Part shown: piece by piece, positions 8,028 through 16,917 of the stretch | Numbering within the stretch: the first letter of the stretch is position 1 | How the letters are laid out: the number at the start of each line of letters is the position of its first letter | DNA from: Dysgonamonadaceae bacterium | GTDB taxonomy: Bacteria > Bacteroidota > Bacteroidia > Bacteroidales > Dysgonomonadaceae | Assembly: GCA_031254645.1 (NCBI GenBank) | Contig: JAIRUA010000031.1 | Span: 62,001-126,000, forward strand | Reading direction: 5' to 3' | Length of the DNA stretch: 64,000 nt | Program-made: the position numbers and the translations under genes | The notes under the pieces: model-generated | Database searches by the model: none | What the model was told of the DNA's origin: nothing | What the model saw: the letters and a program-made list of their open reading frames with translations, nothing else

Positions 8028-10601
8028 ATGAAGAAAGCTTTTATCTCATTATTAATGTGCGCGATAACTATTTTTGCATTCGCACAGCAAAACGAAAAAA
8101 TATCACTAAACGAAGATTGGCAATTCACGCAAACCGGAAAAAATGAATGGCGTGAAGCCGAAGTGCCCGGCTCGGTGCAACGCGATTTAATTCACCACGG
8201 CATTTTACCTGACCCGTTTGTGGGTATCAACGAACAGAAAATCCAATGGGTGGAAGACTACAATTGGGATTTCAAAAAAACGTTTGAACTGACTGCCGAA
8301 CAATTAAATAGCGATGCCGCTCTACTCACTTTTGAAGGATTGGACACGCACGCCGATGTTTTTCTCAATGGCTCACGAATTTTGCGAGCGGAAAATATGT
8401 TTATTGCGTACGAAATTCCAGTCAAAAACTTGCTTCGCGAAGGCGAAAACCATCTCTACATTCGCTTCTACTCCCCCATTCAACATATGATGCCGGCGCG
8501 TGATACGAACGGATTTGAGTTTCCGGTCGGCAACGACCACCGCGAAGAAAAAATGAGCGTTTTTACCCGAAAAGCACCATTCCATTTCGGTTGGGACTGG
8601 GGGGTTCGCATTGTGCAAATGGGAATTTGGAAACCTGTTTCGCTCGTTTTTTATGATAACGCCCGCATCAGCGATTATTTTGTGGAGCAAGTGTCGATTT
8701 CGGAAGCGAGAGCCGATATTACCAATCACATCGAAATTTTCGCATTAGAAGATGCAACGGCAACTGTTTCTATTTCAGTATTAAGCGACGATAAAAAAGT
8801 CATTTCGCAAGAAAAAGGAATCGTTCTCAAAAAAGGTTTGAACACTGTTTCATTACCATTTTCGATTGACAACCCAACACTCTGGCAGCCTTACACTTGG
8901 GGAAATCCGCATCTGTATGATTTCACGGCTACGGTAACTATCAACGAAAAATTGGTCAGCGACAAAACGCACAAAATCGGACTTCGCACCATCAATCTCA
9001 TTCGCGAAAAAGAGGAAAACGGACAGTCATTTTACTTTATGGTCAATGGAAAACCGTTTTTCGCCAAAGGCGCGAATTACATTCCGGGCGAAACATTGAC
9101 TTCGCAACAGGATTCGGCATATTATGAACGACTTTTCGATAACATTCTGGCTGCCAATATGACAATGATTCGTGTTTGGGGCGGTGGCGTTTACGAACAA
9201 GACTATTTTTATCAACTTGCCGCCGAAAAAGGCATCTTGATTTGGCAAGATTTTATGTTCGCTTGCACGCCTTATCCGCACGACGATGCGTTTTTGCAAA
9301 ATGTAGCGAAAGAAGCTGAATTTCAAGTGAGAAGACTGCGAAACAATCCAAGTATCGCTCTTTGGGTTGGCAATAATGAAGTGGAAGAGTCCATAAAATA
9401 TTGGGGATTTCACCGAATCGTGCCGCAGTGGGCTTACGACGGATTTTTTGTAGGATACGATAAACTGTTTCGCGATTTACTGCCGAGTATCGTTGCGCAA
9501 TTTGACCCGCAAAAAGACTATGTGCACGGTTCGCCCGAATCCGCCAATTGGGGTCGTCCGCATCAACTTCCTTACGGCGATGCGCATTATTGGGGACTTT
9601 GGTACGGTCGCGAACCGTTTGAAATTCTGAATGTTCGCGTTCCGAGATTTATGAGTGAATTTGGTTTCCAAGCATTTCCCGAAATGAAAACAATTCGCAC
9701 ATTTGCCGAAGAATCAGACCTTTATCTGACTTCGGAAGTGATGCGTGCGCGACAAAAAGCGAGTACCGGAAACGAAGTTATCGCACAATATATGGAGCGT
9801 TATTTTCACACGCCACAAAATTTCGAAGACCTTGTGTATGTGGGACTTGTGATGCAGGGCGAAGGAATGAAAAAGGGAATGTTGGCGCATCGCCGCAACC
9901 GTCCGTATTGTATGGGGTCGCTGTATTGGCAGTTAAACGACAGTTGGCCAGTGGTTTCGTGGTCGGGAATCGACTATTTCGGCAATTGGAAAGCACTTCA
10001 TTATAAGACGCGTGAAGCGTTTGCACCCATCGGCGTGCAAATGTATTTGAACGAAGAAAACGGAATGACCGAATTTTATGTTTTCTCGGATAAATTACGC
10101 GAATTTCACGGTGTCGAACTGCGAATTATAATGAGTGATTTTGCAGGAAACATCATCAAGCAGATAAACGAAACGGTAAATATTCCGGCAAACGAAACGA
10201 AATTGCTGAAAAGCATCCCAACAACTGAATTTGCAACGGAAGAACAGCAAAAAAATACTTTCGTAAAAATAGAACTCGGTGCTACCGATTACGCGCCCGG
10301 ATACTACATACAGCTTGTACGAGACCATTTCTTTTTTCATTGGCCAAAAGATTTGAATTTGCCCGAAACCGAAGTAAATTACGACATTCAATACGCTGAT
10401 GGTGAATATACTGTAACTTTATCAAGTTCGAAATTGGCAAAAAACGTTTTCATCGAAATTCCTACGCTCGGCGCAAGATTTTGCGACAATTTTTTCGATT
10501 TGTTGCCAAACGAAACAAGGGTTATCAAAATTACTTCACCGAAACTAAAAGCAACAGAAAGAACGCCGATTACGGTAAAACATATTCGAGAAACGTATTA
10601 A
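8028..10601 (+). CDS. exported GH2 beta-mannosidase
   Basis: An 857-residue glycoside hydrolase family 2 enzyme that removes terminal beta-linked mannose from mannan or N-glycan fragments. A signal peptide (MKKAFISLLMCAITIFAFAQQ) sends it to the periplasm. A jelly-roll, immunoglobulin-like and TIM-barrel order is visible. The acid/base is in 'WVGNNEVEES' (E451) and the nucleophile in 'RFMSEFGFQAFP' (E544). 'NEDWQFTQTGKNEWREAEVPGSVQRDLI' at the N-terminus and 'WDWGVRIVQMGIWKPV' are typical of beta-mannosidases rather than beta-galactosidases. No SusC/SusD or other glycan genes are adjacent, so it is not in an evident polysaccharide utilisation locus. Palindromic repeats start two bases behind its stop. 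Confidence 0.93.
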   Translation: MKKAFISLLMCAITIFAFAQQNEKISLNEDWQFTQTGKNEWREAEVPGSVQRDLIHHGILPDPFVGINEQKIQWVEDYNWDFKKTFELTAEQLNSDAALLTFEGLDTHADVFLNGSRILRAENMFIAYEIPVKNLLREGENHLYIRFYSPIQHMMPARDTNGFEFPVGNDHREEKMSVFTRKAPFHFGWDWGVRIVQMGIWKPVSLVFYDNARISDYFVEQVSISEARADITNHIEIFALEDATATVSISVLSDDKKVISQEKGIVLKKGLNTVSLPFSIDNPTLWQPYTWGNPHLYDFTATVTINEKLVSDKTHKIGLRTINLIREKEENGQSFYFMVNGKPFFAKGANYIPGETLTSQQDSAYYERLFDNILAANMTMIRVWGGGVYEQDYFYQLAAEKGILIWQDFMFACTPYPHDDAFLQNVAKEAEFQVRRLRNNPSIALWVGNNEVEESIKYWGFHRIVPQWAYDGFFVGYDKLFRDLLPSIVAQFDPQKDYVHGSPESANWGRPHQLPYGDAHYWGLWYGREPFEILNVRVPRFMSEFGFQAFPEMKTIRTFAEESDLYLTSEVMRARQKASTGNEVIAQYMERYFHTPQNFEDLVYVGLVMQGEGMKKGMLAHRRNRPYCMGSLYWQLNDSWPVVSWSGIDYFGNWKALHYKTREAFAPIGVQMYLNEENGMTEFYVFSDKLREFHGVELRIIMSDFAGNIIKQINETVNIPANETKLLKSIPTTEFATEEQQKNTFVKIELGATDYAPGYYIQLVRDHFFFHWPKDLNLPETEVNYDIQYADGEYTVTLSSSKLAKNVFIEIPTLGARFCDNFFDLLPNETRVIKITSPKLKATERTPITVKHIRETY

Positions 10602-10603
10602 GA

Positions 10604-10688
10604 TAGTGGTTAATGGTTAGTGGTTAGTGATTAGTTTGGCTGCGTTGATATTAAAATTAACCACTAACCACTAACCACTAACCATTAA
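10604..10688. repeat. GTGGTTA-family palindrome behind the beta-mannosidase gene
   Basis: The left arm (10604-10634) holds tandem TAGTGGTTA/ATGGTTAG units. The right arm (10657-10688) holds the reverse complement (TAACCACTAACCACTAACC). The spacer is about 22 bases. It begins two bases after a stop codon and ends next to the proS -7 box. Its layout equals the TGTGCTAAT family but the sequence is unrelated. Confidence 0.8.
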
Positions 10689-10693
10689 TTTAC

Positions 10694-10701
10694 TACCTTT
10701 G
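10694..10701 (+). promoter_or_regulatory. -7 element TACCTTTG of proS
   Basis: It matches TAnnTTTG, 35 bases before the start codon. The expected -33 position falls inside the palindromic repeat and has no TTTG. Confidence 0.5.
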
Positions 10702-10736
10702 TACCCTCATTTAACGATTTAACAAATAACAAAATA

Positions 10737-12218
10737 ATGGCAAAGGAATTAAAAGAACTCACTCCACGCAGCAAAGATTATTCGCAATGGTATCTCGATT
10801 TGGTTATTAAAGCCGATTTGGCAGAAAATTCTGCCGTGCGCGGTTGTATGGTTATCAAGCCGTACGGTTATGCGATTTGGGAAAAAATGCAACGTCAATT
10901 GGACGATATGTTCAAGGAAACAGGGCACGTAAACGCTTACTTTCCGCTGTTTATCCCGAAATCGTTTCTCAGCAAAGAAGCCGCCCACGTGGAAGGTTTT
11001 GCCAAAGAGTGCGCGGTGGTAACGCATTATCGACTGAAAAATGCGCCCGACGGCAGTGGCGTAATCGTTGACCCCGAAGCGAAACTCGAAGAGGAATTAA
11101 TTGTACGTCCCACATCCGAAACCATTATTTGGAATACGTATCGTAATTGGATTCAATCGTATCGCGATTTGCCGATTTTGTGTAACCAATGGGCAAATGT
11201 TGTTCGTTGGGAAATGCGCACGCGCTTGTTTCTTCGTACCGCCGAATTCCTTTGGCAAGAGGGACATACGGCTCACGCCACCAAAGAAGAAGCGATTGAA
11301 GAAACTATAAAAATGATCAATGTTTACGCCGAATTTGCTGAAAAATATATGGCAATGCCCGTTATTAAAGGTGCAAAATCGGAATCGGAACGTTTTGCCG
11401 GTGCCATCGATACTTATACGATTGAAGCGTTGATGCAAGATGGAAAAGCCTTGCAATCAGGGACATCACATTTTCTCGGACAAAATTTCGCGAAAGCATT
11501 CGATGTAATGTTTGCAGATAAAGACGGCGGCAGAGATTACGTTTGGGCAACATCGTGGGGCGTTTCTACCCGATTGATGGGCGCGCTCATTATGTCGCAT
11601 TCCGATGACAATGGATTAGTGCTTCCGCCTGCACTTGCACCATATCAAGTAGTTATCGTTCCGATTTACAAAAACGATGAGCAATTGAAGCAAATTGACG
11701 AAAAAGTAGCCGGGATTGTTTCAAAACTGAAAGCATTGGGCGTAAGTGTAAAATACGACAATTCGGACAATAAAAAACCGGGGTGGAAATTCGCCGAATA
11801 CGAACTAAAAGGCGTTCCCGTGCGTTTGGCAATGGGCGGTAGAGATTTGGAAAACAACACCGTAGAAGTCGCTCGCAGGGATACACTGACGAAAGAAACC
11901 ATTTCGTGCGACGGTATCGAACAGCACATCAAAGCATTGTTAGACGAAATTCAAGAAAATATTTTCCAAAAAGCCCTCGATTTTCGTGCTTCGCAAACGC
12001 GCGAAGTGGATTCTTATGAAGAATTTAAGATTGAAATCGAAAAAGGCGGACTCCTACTCTGCCATTGGGACGGCACTGCCGAAACCGAAGAGTTGATTAA
12101 GAACGAAACCAAAGCTACCGTTCGCTGTATTCCGATGGAAGGCGATAAAACGCCAGGCGCGTGTATGGTTACGGGTAAGCCGTCAGCGCAGCGTGTTGTG
12201 TTTGCGAGAGCTTATTGA
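10737..12218 (+). CDS. proS: prolyl-tRNA synthetase, archaeal/eukaryotic type
   Basis: A 493-residue class II aminoacyl-tRNA synthetase that charges tRNA-Pro. The short form without the bacterial editing insertion, and the N-terminus '[29 protein letters not shown]', place it in the archaeal-like ProRS type 3 found in many Bacteroidota. Class II motifs are visible: motif 2 in '[30 protein letters not shown]' and motif 3 near '[19 protein letters not shown]'. The anticodon-binding domain covers about 300-400 and a C-terminal domain follows, with a CHWDG stretch near the end. The stop TGA is the first part of a nested palindromic repeat. Confidence 0.95.
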   Translation: MAKELKELTPRSKDYSQWYLDLVIKADLAENSAVRGCMVIKPYGYAIWEKMQRQLDDMFKETGHVNAYFPLFIPKSFLSKEAAHVEGFAKECAVVTHYRLKNAPDGSGVIVDPEAKLEEELIVRPTSETIIWNTYRNWIQSYRDLPILCNQWANVVRWEMRTRLFLRTAEFLWQEGHTAHATKEEAIEETIKMINVYAEFAEKYMAMPVIKGAKSESERFAGAIDTYTIEALMQDGKALQSGTSHFLGQNFAKAFDVMFADKDGGRDYVWATSWGVSTRLMGALIMSHSDDNGLVLPPALAPYQVVIVPIYKNDEQLKQIDEKVAGIVSKLKALGVSVKYDNSDNKKPGWKFAEYELKGVPVRLAMGGRDLENNTVEVARRDTLTKETISCDGIEQHIKALLDEIQENIFQKALDFRASQTREVDSYEEFKIEIEKGGLLLCHWDGTAETEELIKNETKATVRCIPMEGDKTPGACMVTGKPSAQRVVFARAY

Positions 12219-12445
12219 TTTAGGATTTTAGATTTACGATTTTAGATTGAATTAAACCCCTCCCCCCCTTTGGGGTACTCCCCTTAAAATTAAGGGGAGA
12301 TTGCACCTTGATGCAAAAAACAGGAACTGATTATTAACTCCAAACTGTTTCATCAAGGCGTAATGCTCCCTTTTGAGAAAGGGGACGAGCGAAGCGGAGG
12401 GGTTAGAGTTCAAAAATCTAAAATCGTAAATCCGAAATCGTAAAT
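12217..12445. repeat. nested palindromic element behind proS; fills most of the 440-base gap
   Basis: Outer arms made of GATTTTAGATT/TACGATTTTAG units lie at 12217-12248, with their reverse complement at 12415-12445. Inside are a second pair (AACCCCTCC against GGAGGGGTT), a hairpin CTCCCCTTAAAATTAAGGGG and a third pair TGCACCTTGATG against CATCAAGGCGTA. No coding potential is evident. The gap's remaining part (12446-12658) is AT-rich leader with nothing I can identify. The outer arm touches the proS stop codon. Confidence 0.75.
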
Positions 12446-12658
12446 AAAATCCACTTTTCTACCAATTTCCCTATTTCATCGACCAACCGCAAATCTAGTC
12501 CGACAAACACCTATTTCTCATCTACCAAAGCATCAAAACACACCCATCTTTCGAGCAAAAACACTGTTAATCATTTAGTTTCAATTAAACTTTTCCCTAT
12601 TCTCATAGTCAGAATTAGTGAACAAGAAATTCATTTATTCACCCTAAACATAAGCAGT

Positions 12659-13087
12659 ATGAAAAAGTATGCAATAGTGGCGCTAATCGCCTTTTTTACA
12701 GTGAGCCTTTCCATATCGGCTCAAAACAACAATCGTAGAAATGCACAAGATGGAAATCGCGGACAGCGCAATCAAACTGAAATGCGCCAATCTCGAACAG
12801 CAGCAGAACGCACTGAAATAATGGCGCAAGCGTTGCAACTGACCGCCGAAGAAAAAGCGCAAGTAAAAGCATTGTTCGAAAAACAAGATACACAACGTGC
12901 CGAACAAAGAGAGGTACAGCGTGCACAACAAGGACAAAGAAGTCAGAATGAAATGCGTGCAACACGCGAAAGAGCACTTGCCGAAAATGATGCCGAACTA
13001 GAGAAAATCATCGGAAAAGAACGACTCGAACAGTGGCAAAAGCATCGTGCTGCGAATAGCAATAATAGAGCGCGAAGCACGAGATAA
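12659..13087 (+). CDS. small exported Q/R-rich helical protein
   Basis: This 142-residue protein has a clear signal peptide (MKKYAIVALIAFFTVSLSISAQ). The rest is rich in Gln, Arg, Asn and Glu, and 'MAQALQLTAEEKAQVKALFEKQ' resembles the LTxxQ/Spy-type periplasmic chaperone helix. A second helix 'LEKIIGKERLEQWQKHR' follows. Such proteins in Bacteroidota are often annotated DUF4890-like. I infer a periplasmic helical protein, perhaps chaperone-like or stress related, but family membership was not tested. It is monocistronic, with a strong terminator. Confidence 0.7.
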   Translation: MKKYAIVALIAFFTVSLSISAQNNNRRNAQDGNRGQRNQTEMRQSRTAAERTEIMAQALQLTAEEKAQVKALFEKQDTQRAEQREVQRAQQGQRSQNEMRATRERALAENDAELEKIIGKERLEQWQKHRAANSNNRARSTR

Positions 13088-13114
13088 GTAAATTAAATAA
13101 CTTTTTTCATTTTT

Positions 13115-13164
13115 CCCTCGCATATTCGGTTTTGCATAAATAATCCCGAATGCGAGGGTTTTTT
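13115..13164 (+). terminator. rho-independent terminator
   Basis: CCCTCGCATATTCGG (13115-13129) pairs with CCCGAATGCGAGGG (13145-13158), followed by six Ts. It closes the small exported protein gene. Confidence 0.85.
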
Positions 13165-13298
13165 ATATAGCATAAGCAACTACTCTATTTGGCTGAAAAT
13201 AAATCCATTTTTTATTTTTCTCTTACTTTCTGAAATAACATTTTCCATTTTATAATATTTTTTTATCGATTTTATTATTTCATCTCAAAAAAAATTTA

Positions 13299-13306
13299 TA
13301 AGTTTG
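13299..13306 (+). promoter_or_regulatory. -7 element TAAGTTTG of the hexokinase gene
   Basis: It matches TAnnTTTG, 63 bases before the ATG. The region from 13165 to here is AT-rich with no other recognisable feature. Confidence 0.5.
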
Positions 13307-13368
13307 TAGAATCAAAATAAGCAATTAAAAATCGGCGTAAGCCAAATCACATAATAATAAGACAAACA

Positions 13369-14571
13369 ATGGAGAATATTTTTGCATTAGCAACAGAAGA
13401 ACTCAAATGTATTGCCAACAAACTTCAAGACAGAATTGAAGAAGGGCTGAGAGAAGACAACCAGGAAATTTCGTGCATTCCTACACACATCATTCCGAAA
13501 AAACATATCGAGGACGGAAAAGTATTGGCACTCGATTGGGGCGGAACGAATTTTCGCGCAGCAATTGTAGAATACAAAGGCGGACATGCAACCATTATCG
13601 AAGATTGCAAGCACCGCTTAGATGCGCACGTTGTAAAAGGATTCACACAAGAGAAACTGCTCGAAAAAATGGCAAGTTTCATCGTTGAATTGAAACAATT
13701 AGACGAAAGTGTAACTAAAATCGGTTTCTGTTTTTCATACCCGGCAGCTTCGCGATTAAACGGTGATGCTATCTTGCTTCGTTGGTCAAAAGGTATGGAT
13801 ATCCATGATATGATAGGCAAACCAATTGGCGAACCATTGGTAAAGTATTTGAACAACTACAAAGGAATTCGTACAACATTTACCGATGTAAAAGTGCTTA
13901 ATGACACTGTAACGTGTCTGTTTGCAGGACTTACCGAACAAACTGCCGATAAAAAACCATTCGACTCGTATATCGGGCTTATCGTGGGAACGGGAACAAA
14001 TATGGCAGGTTTGATGCCATTGAATAAAATCGACAAATTAAACATAAAAGAAGACAGTGTAATTCCTGTAAACTTGGAATCAGGTAATTTCCACCCACCT
14101 CACTTGACCGTGATTGACGATTTGGTTGATTCAATGTCGAACAACAAAGGCGCACAACGTTTCGAAAAAGCAATTTCGGGCGGTTATTTGGGTGAATTGT
14201 TCAAAACGACATTTATGTTCGAAAAAATCAAATACAATTTCGACGGACAAGATTTGAGTAATATTTTGAACAATCCCGCAGCAAACAAAAAAGAGCACGT
14301 TGATACTGCCAAACACATCTATGAGCGTTCGGCTCAGTTAGTTGCAGCTTCACTTGCCGGATTTGCACAAGTAATTGTAGCACAAAACTCAACAGTAAAA
14401 AACATCTACTTAGCTGCTGACGGAACTGTATTTTGGAGCAACAATTACGAGCACCTTGTTGAAGCAGAATTGAAAAAACTGCTTCCTGCAGGCGTTACAA
14501 TGACCATTTCGAAAAAAGAAAAAATGAAAGAACCAAATTTGATTGGGTCGGCGATTGCTGCGCTTTCGTGA
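13369..14571 (+). CDS. hexokinase of the eukaryote-like HK type
   Basis: A 400-residue ASKHA-fold sugar kinase that phosphorylates glucose and related hexoses with ATP. Phosphate-1 loop 'LALDWGGTNFR' (about 53-63), 'FSYPAAS' (about 122-128), the catalytic aspartate in 'KVLNDTVTCL' (about 182-191) and phosphate-2 'GLIVGTGTNMAG' are in order, and the end 'EPNLIGSAIAAL' is typical. These match Bacteroides hexokinase, which is closer to eukaryotic hexokinase than to bacterial GlcK. As a PTS-poor phylum, Bacteroidota depend on such kinases for sugar entry into glycolysis. It is monocistronic. Confidence 0.92.
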   Translation: MENIFALATEELKCIANKLQDRIEEGLREDNQEISCIPTHIIPKKHIEDGKVLALDWGGTNFRAAIVEYKGGHATIIEDCKHRLDAHVVKGFTQEKLLEKMASFIVELKQLDESVTKIGFCFSYPAASRLNGDAILLRWSKGMDIHDMIGKPIGEPLVKYLNNYKGIRTTFTDVKVLNDTVTCLFAGLTEQTADKKPFDSYIGLIVGTGTNMAGLMPLNKIDKLNIKEDSVIPVNLESGNFHPPHLTVIDDLVDSMSNNKGAQRFEKAISGGYLGELFKTTFMFEKIKYNFDGQDLSNILNNPAANKKEHVDTAKHIYERSAQLVAASLAGFAQVIVAQNSTVKNIYLAADGTVFWSNNYEHLVEAELKKLLPAGVTMTISKKEKMKEPNLIGSAIAALS

Positions 14572-14592
14572 GAAAGAGCATTAAGAACTTTA

Positions 14593-14623
14593 TAGAGGTG
14601 TGGCGTAGCGTGCCACACCTCTA
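14593..14623 (+). terminator. hairpin behind the hexokinase gene, probable terminator
   Basis: TAGAGGTGTGGC pairs perfectly with GCCACACCTCTA around a 7-base loop, 20 bases behind the stop. No clear T-run follows, so termination strength is uncertain. Confidence 0.6.
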
Positions 14624-14639
14624 TCTTATCAATACTATT

Positions 14640-15050
14640 AAACCACAGTTTGCGTTATAAAAATTGAACAATACAGAACTAGCAATTTGAAATATCGCTA
14701 TGTCAAAATGCAGGAACAAACCAACGAGGAAAATCTGTATCGTTCAGAGCGGCAATTCAAACACAATGACAGTATTAAGATCATTCGTAAACAAATAACC
14801 TGAATTTTGGATAAGGAAACGGCTTGGAAAGCCTTACCTAACCTTAGGTCAAAGCGAAACGGCGACCTAAGATAAATTCACCAGGAAAACTCTGCCTGAA
14901 AGGCAAAACTCAGGTAAGTAAAAAAACACGAGGAATTAATAAAATTGCAGGCGGAAAGATTGAAAAGAGCAAGGGCTCAAAGAACAAGAGGCAGAACATC
15001 TGAGAAAAGAAGCGGAAAACCTCTTTTGCACAACATAGAGACATAAAACC
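14640..15050 (+). pseudogene. 584-base gap with decayed coding fragments and a repeat
   Basis: Between the hexokinase terminator and the next gene I find no intact gene. An open stretch at about 14657-14803 reads as a charged helix (EQYRTSNLKYRYV..., ERQFKHNDSIKIIRKQ) without a convincing start. Another at about 14966-15037 reads EQGLKEQEAEHLRKEAENL, and a frame change separates it from a similar preceding stretch. This looks like coiled-coil coding sequence in decay. Between them (about 14815-14915) is a degraded copy of the AGGTCAAAGC palindrome seen at 43213-43406. Confidence 0.35.
14815..14915. repeat. degraded copy of the AGGTCAAAGC palindromic element
   Basis: It contains AGGTCAAAGCGAAACGGCGA followed by CCTAAGATAAA, and a CCTGAAAGGCA hairpin arm. 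Both have close counterparts in the element at 43213-43406 (AGGTCAAAGCATAGCGGCGA followed by CCTACGGATAAA, CCTGAAAGGCAGG). Confidence 0.55.
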
Positions 15051-15095
15051 GTAACGTTTTATCAGAAAATGATTAAACTCATACAAAAAAAGCGT

Positions 15096-15103
15096 TACAT
15101 TTG
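15096..15103 (+). promoter_or_regulatory. -7 element TACATTTG, decides the next gene's start
   Basis: It matches TAnnTTTG and lies inside a longer open frame starting at 15069. Transcription would start near 15110, so the ATG at 15156 is the likely start. No clear -33 box was found. Confidence 0.5.
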
Positions 15104-15155
15104 TAATTCTTTTAAACAAATACTCAAAAATTACGAACATCAAAACAGAACGACT

Positions 15156-16910
15156 ATGAGATCAATAGCAATACAACCCTGTGTCGATAAATACTTTGTC
15201 ATTTTAGAAGCAAAATGGGAAAGAGAAGAACAGCCCGGTAATGACGATTTTAAGAGAGCCGTTACTGCAAACGTAGGCGAGCGTGTAAGAATTCGCCTGT
15301 GGTTCGATAAAAACGATATAGACGAGGATGAGGACATAACGGTTTCCGCTGAAATAATAGACGCACAAACGCGCGAAGTTCTAAGGTTAAACGTAGATGT
15401 ACCCTTACCCTTAGAAGGCGAAGAAGCAGTAAGCGAACCGTTTCAAGTTGAGAGAGATTGGTTGGATAGAGATTTGCTAATCTCTGTTGTACAAGAGAAC
15501 AATCCGCTTTTGCTCGAAGATTACTCTCACCAACAATCTACTTTTCGAGTTAATAAGCCTTGGGTTAGAGATGCGTATTTTGCACGAAAAGTAGTTGCGG
15601 TTGCCGAAAATGGCGATACGGGTGTAAGTTTTGAACGAGTTAGAGGCTCTACTTTGGGTAAAACAGTCTATTTGGTGGTTGAAACGCTGAATATGCAAGC
15701 AGAAGAATTTCGGAATTTGCGCATAACCGTTCGACCAAGAGTGCAGCCAATTAGAGTACCGGTACGCGCCCCTCTGTTTGCATTCCCACCTTCTGCCCCA
15801 CGGCAAGCCGAAGATATTGAAACAAACGCTCTGCACCTGATGCGTTTCAATGCCGGGCAATATGCAGCCGAACGTGTATTGACAGCCACAGTAGGCAATT
15901 CCGATGCGTTGAATAACAATGCAAATGAATGTAACTACACCAATCTTGCCGACCACGCCGACAAAGCGATTATCAAACTGCAACTTCGCCCCGAAAACCG
16001 TGCAGAATTTGATGCGTTGGCAAGAGATATTGAACTGGCGCAAAGAAATGATTGGCAAATATTTGTGCAAAGAGCCAATAACACCGAGCGTGCTCTTTTT
16101 GCTAACAACCACAAACTGATATTTACAGGCACTTTCATTGATAGGTTGGTTGTAAATAATAGAAGTTTTTATGAGATTTATCACGGGAATAGTACGTATA
16201 ATTTCTTGCGAATGCAGGGAGATAATAGAAGAAGAGTAGGATATGTAGGGAATACCCAATCAAGACAAGTTGTTTATTTTTATTATGACCAACACGATAG
16301 AGAACACAGAATTAGCGAAGTAGAAAAAATTTCTGTTCAAAGATGGAGCGCGGGGTCAAGACATTTTCAGGCAGGATGGGAAGTACGAAGATTTGGAAAT
16401 AATGTACGTTATTTCCAGCGTGATGGTAATGTTCAAACAGATTTAGTGCCACTTGGCTTACCGTGGCAGTATGAAAGAGATGGTGTTGTAATAGTTTTAC
16501 GCCGTAACGCAACACCCAGATTATACATAAGCCCGAGTGCACTTGCATGTCTAATAGGAGCAATTGCTCAATGTGGTTTTCGTGATATTACTTGTACCGG
16601 ATTTGCTTGTCAAGAAGGGATAGGAGGTCCAAGTGTCAGTCACTATAATGGTTATAATGGTGATTTTAGATATCTAAGAACAGATGCAAATGGTGAACCA
16701 ACTCTTGTTGGTAGTCGATTATTAGATATAGACAGACAAAATGCACTGCACAGGGCATTTCACGCCTATGGATGGGCGCGAAATGGCGGTACCCTTGCTT
16801 CGGATTACACACGCAATGGCACTTTGTTAGAACATTGTCGCTATTTAGCCGACCACGAAGACCATTTACATATAGAAGGATTTCACCCGAATATTGACAA
16901 TTTAATTTAA
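15156..16910 (+). CDS. putative peptidoglycan-peptidase toxin/effector (LAS-type HX6D/HXH)
   Basis: A 584-residue protein with no signal peptide. The N-terminal part (about 1-220) is beta-rich, with repeated phrases such as 'VTANVGERVRIRLWF' and 'GKTVYLVVETLNMQAEE'. I associate these with Bacteroidota secretion-system or contractile-tail effectors (remembered, not searched). The C-terminal 100 residues carry 'SHYNGYNGDF' (H496 and D503, spacing HX6D) and 'HEDHLHIEGF' (H570, H572). That is the zinc-ligand pattern of LAS peptidases such as VanY/M15 and MepA, which cut peptidoglycan stem peptides. A lipoprotein gene follows 7 bases later, the arrangement of an effector and a periplasmic immunity protein. 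No secretion genes are in the window, so the delivery route is unknown. Confidence 0.6.
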   Translation: MRSIAIQPCVDKYFVILEAKWEREEQPGNDDFKRAVTANVGERVRIRLWFDKNDIDEDEDITVSAEIIDAQTREVLRLNVDVPLPLEGEEAVSEPFQVERDWLDRDLLISVVQENNPLLLEDYSHQQSTFRVNKPWVRDAYFARKVVAVAENGDTGVSFERVRGSTLGKTVYLVVETLNMQAEEFRNLRITVRPRVQPIRVPVRAPLFAFPPSAPRQAEDIETNALHLMRFNAGQYAAERVLTATVGNSDALNNNANECNYTNLADHADKAIIKLQLRPENRAEFDALARDIELAQRNDWQIFVQRANNTERALFANNHKLIFTGTFIDRLVVNNRSFYEIYHGNSTYNFLRMQGDNRRRVGYVGNTQSRQVVYFYYDQHDREHRISEVEKISVQRWSAGSRHFQAGWEVRRFGNNVRYFQRDGNVQTDLVPLGLPWQYERDGVVIVLRRNATPRLYISPSALACLIGAIAQCGFRDITCTGFACQEGIGGPSVSHYNGYNGDFRYLRTDANGEPTLVGSRLLDIDRQNALHRAFHAYGWARNGGTLASDYTRNGTLLEHCRYLADHEDHLHIEGFHPNIDNLI

Positions 16911-16917
16911 TGTAGAT

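Noticed and set aside
12217-12445. CRISPR-like array behind proS
   Set aside because: Units are short, unequal and mirrored; there are no regular spacers and no cas genes.
15069-15155. Longer N-terminus of the peptidase-like protein
   Set aside because: A TACATTTG promoter box lies inside it, so this part is unlikely to be transcribed.
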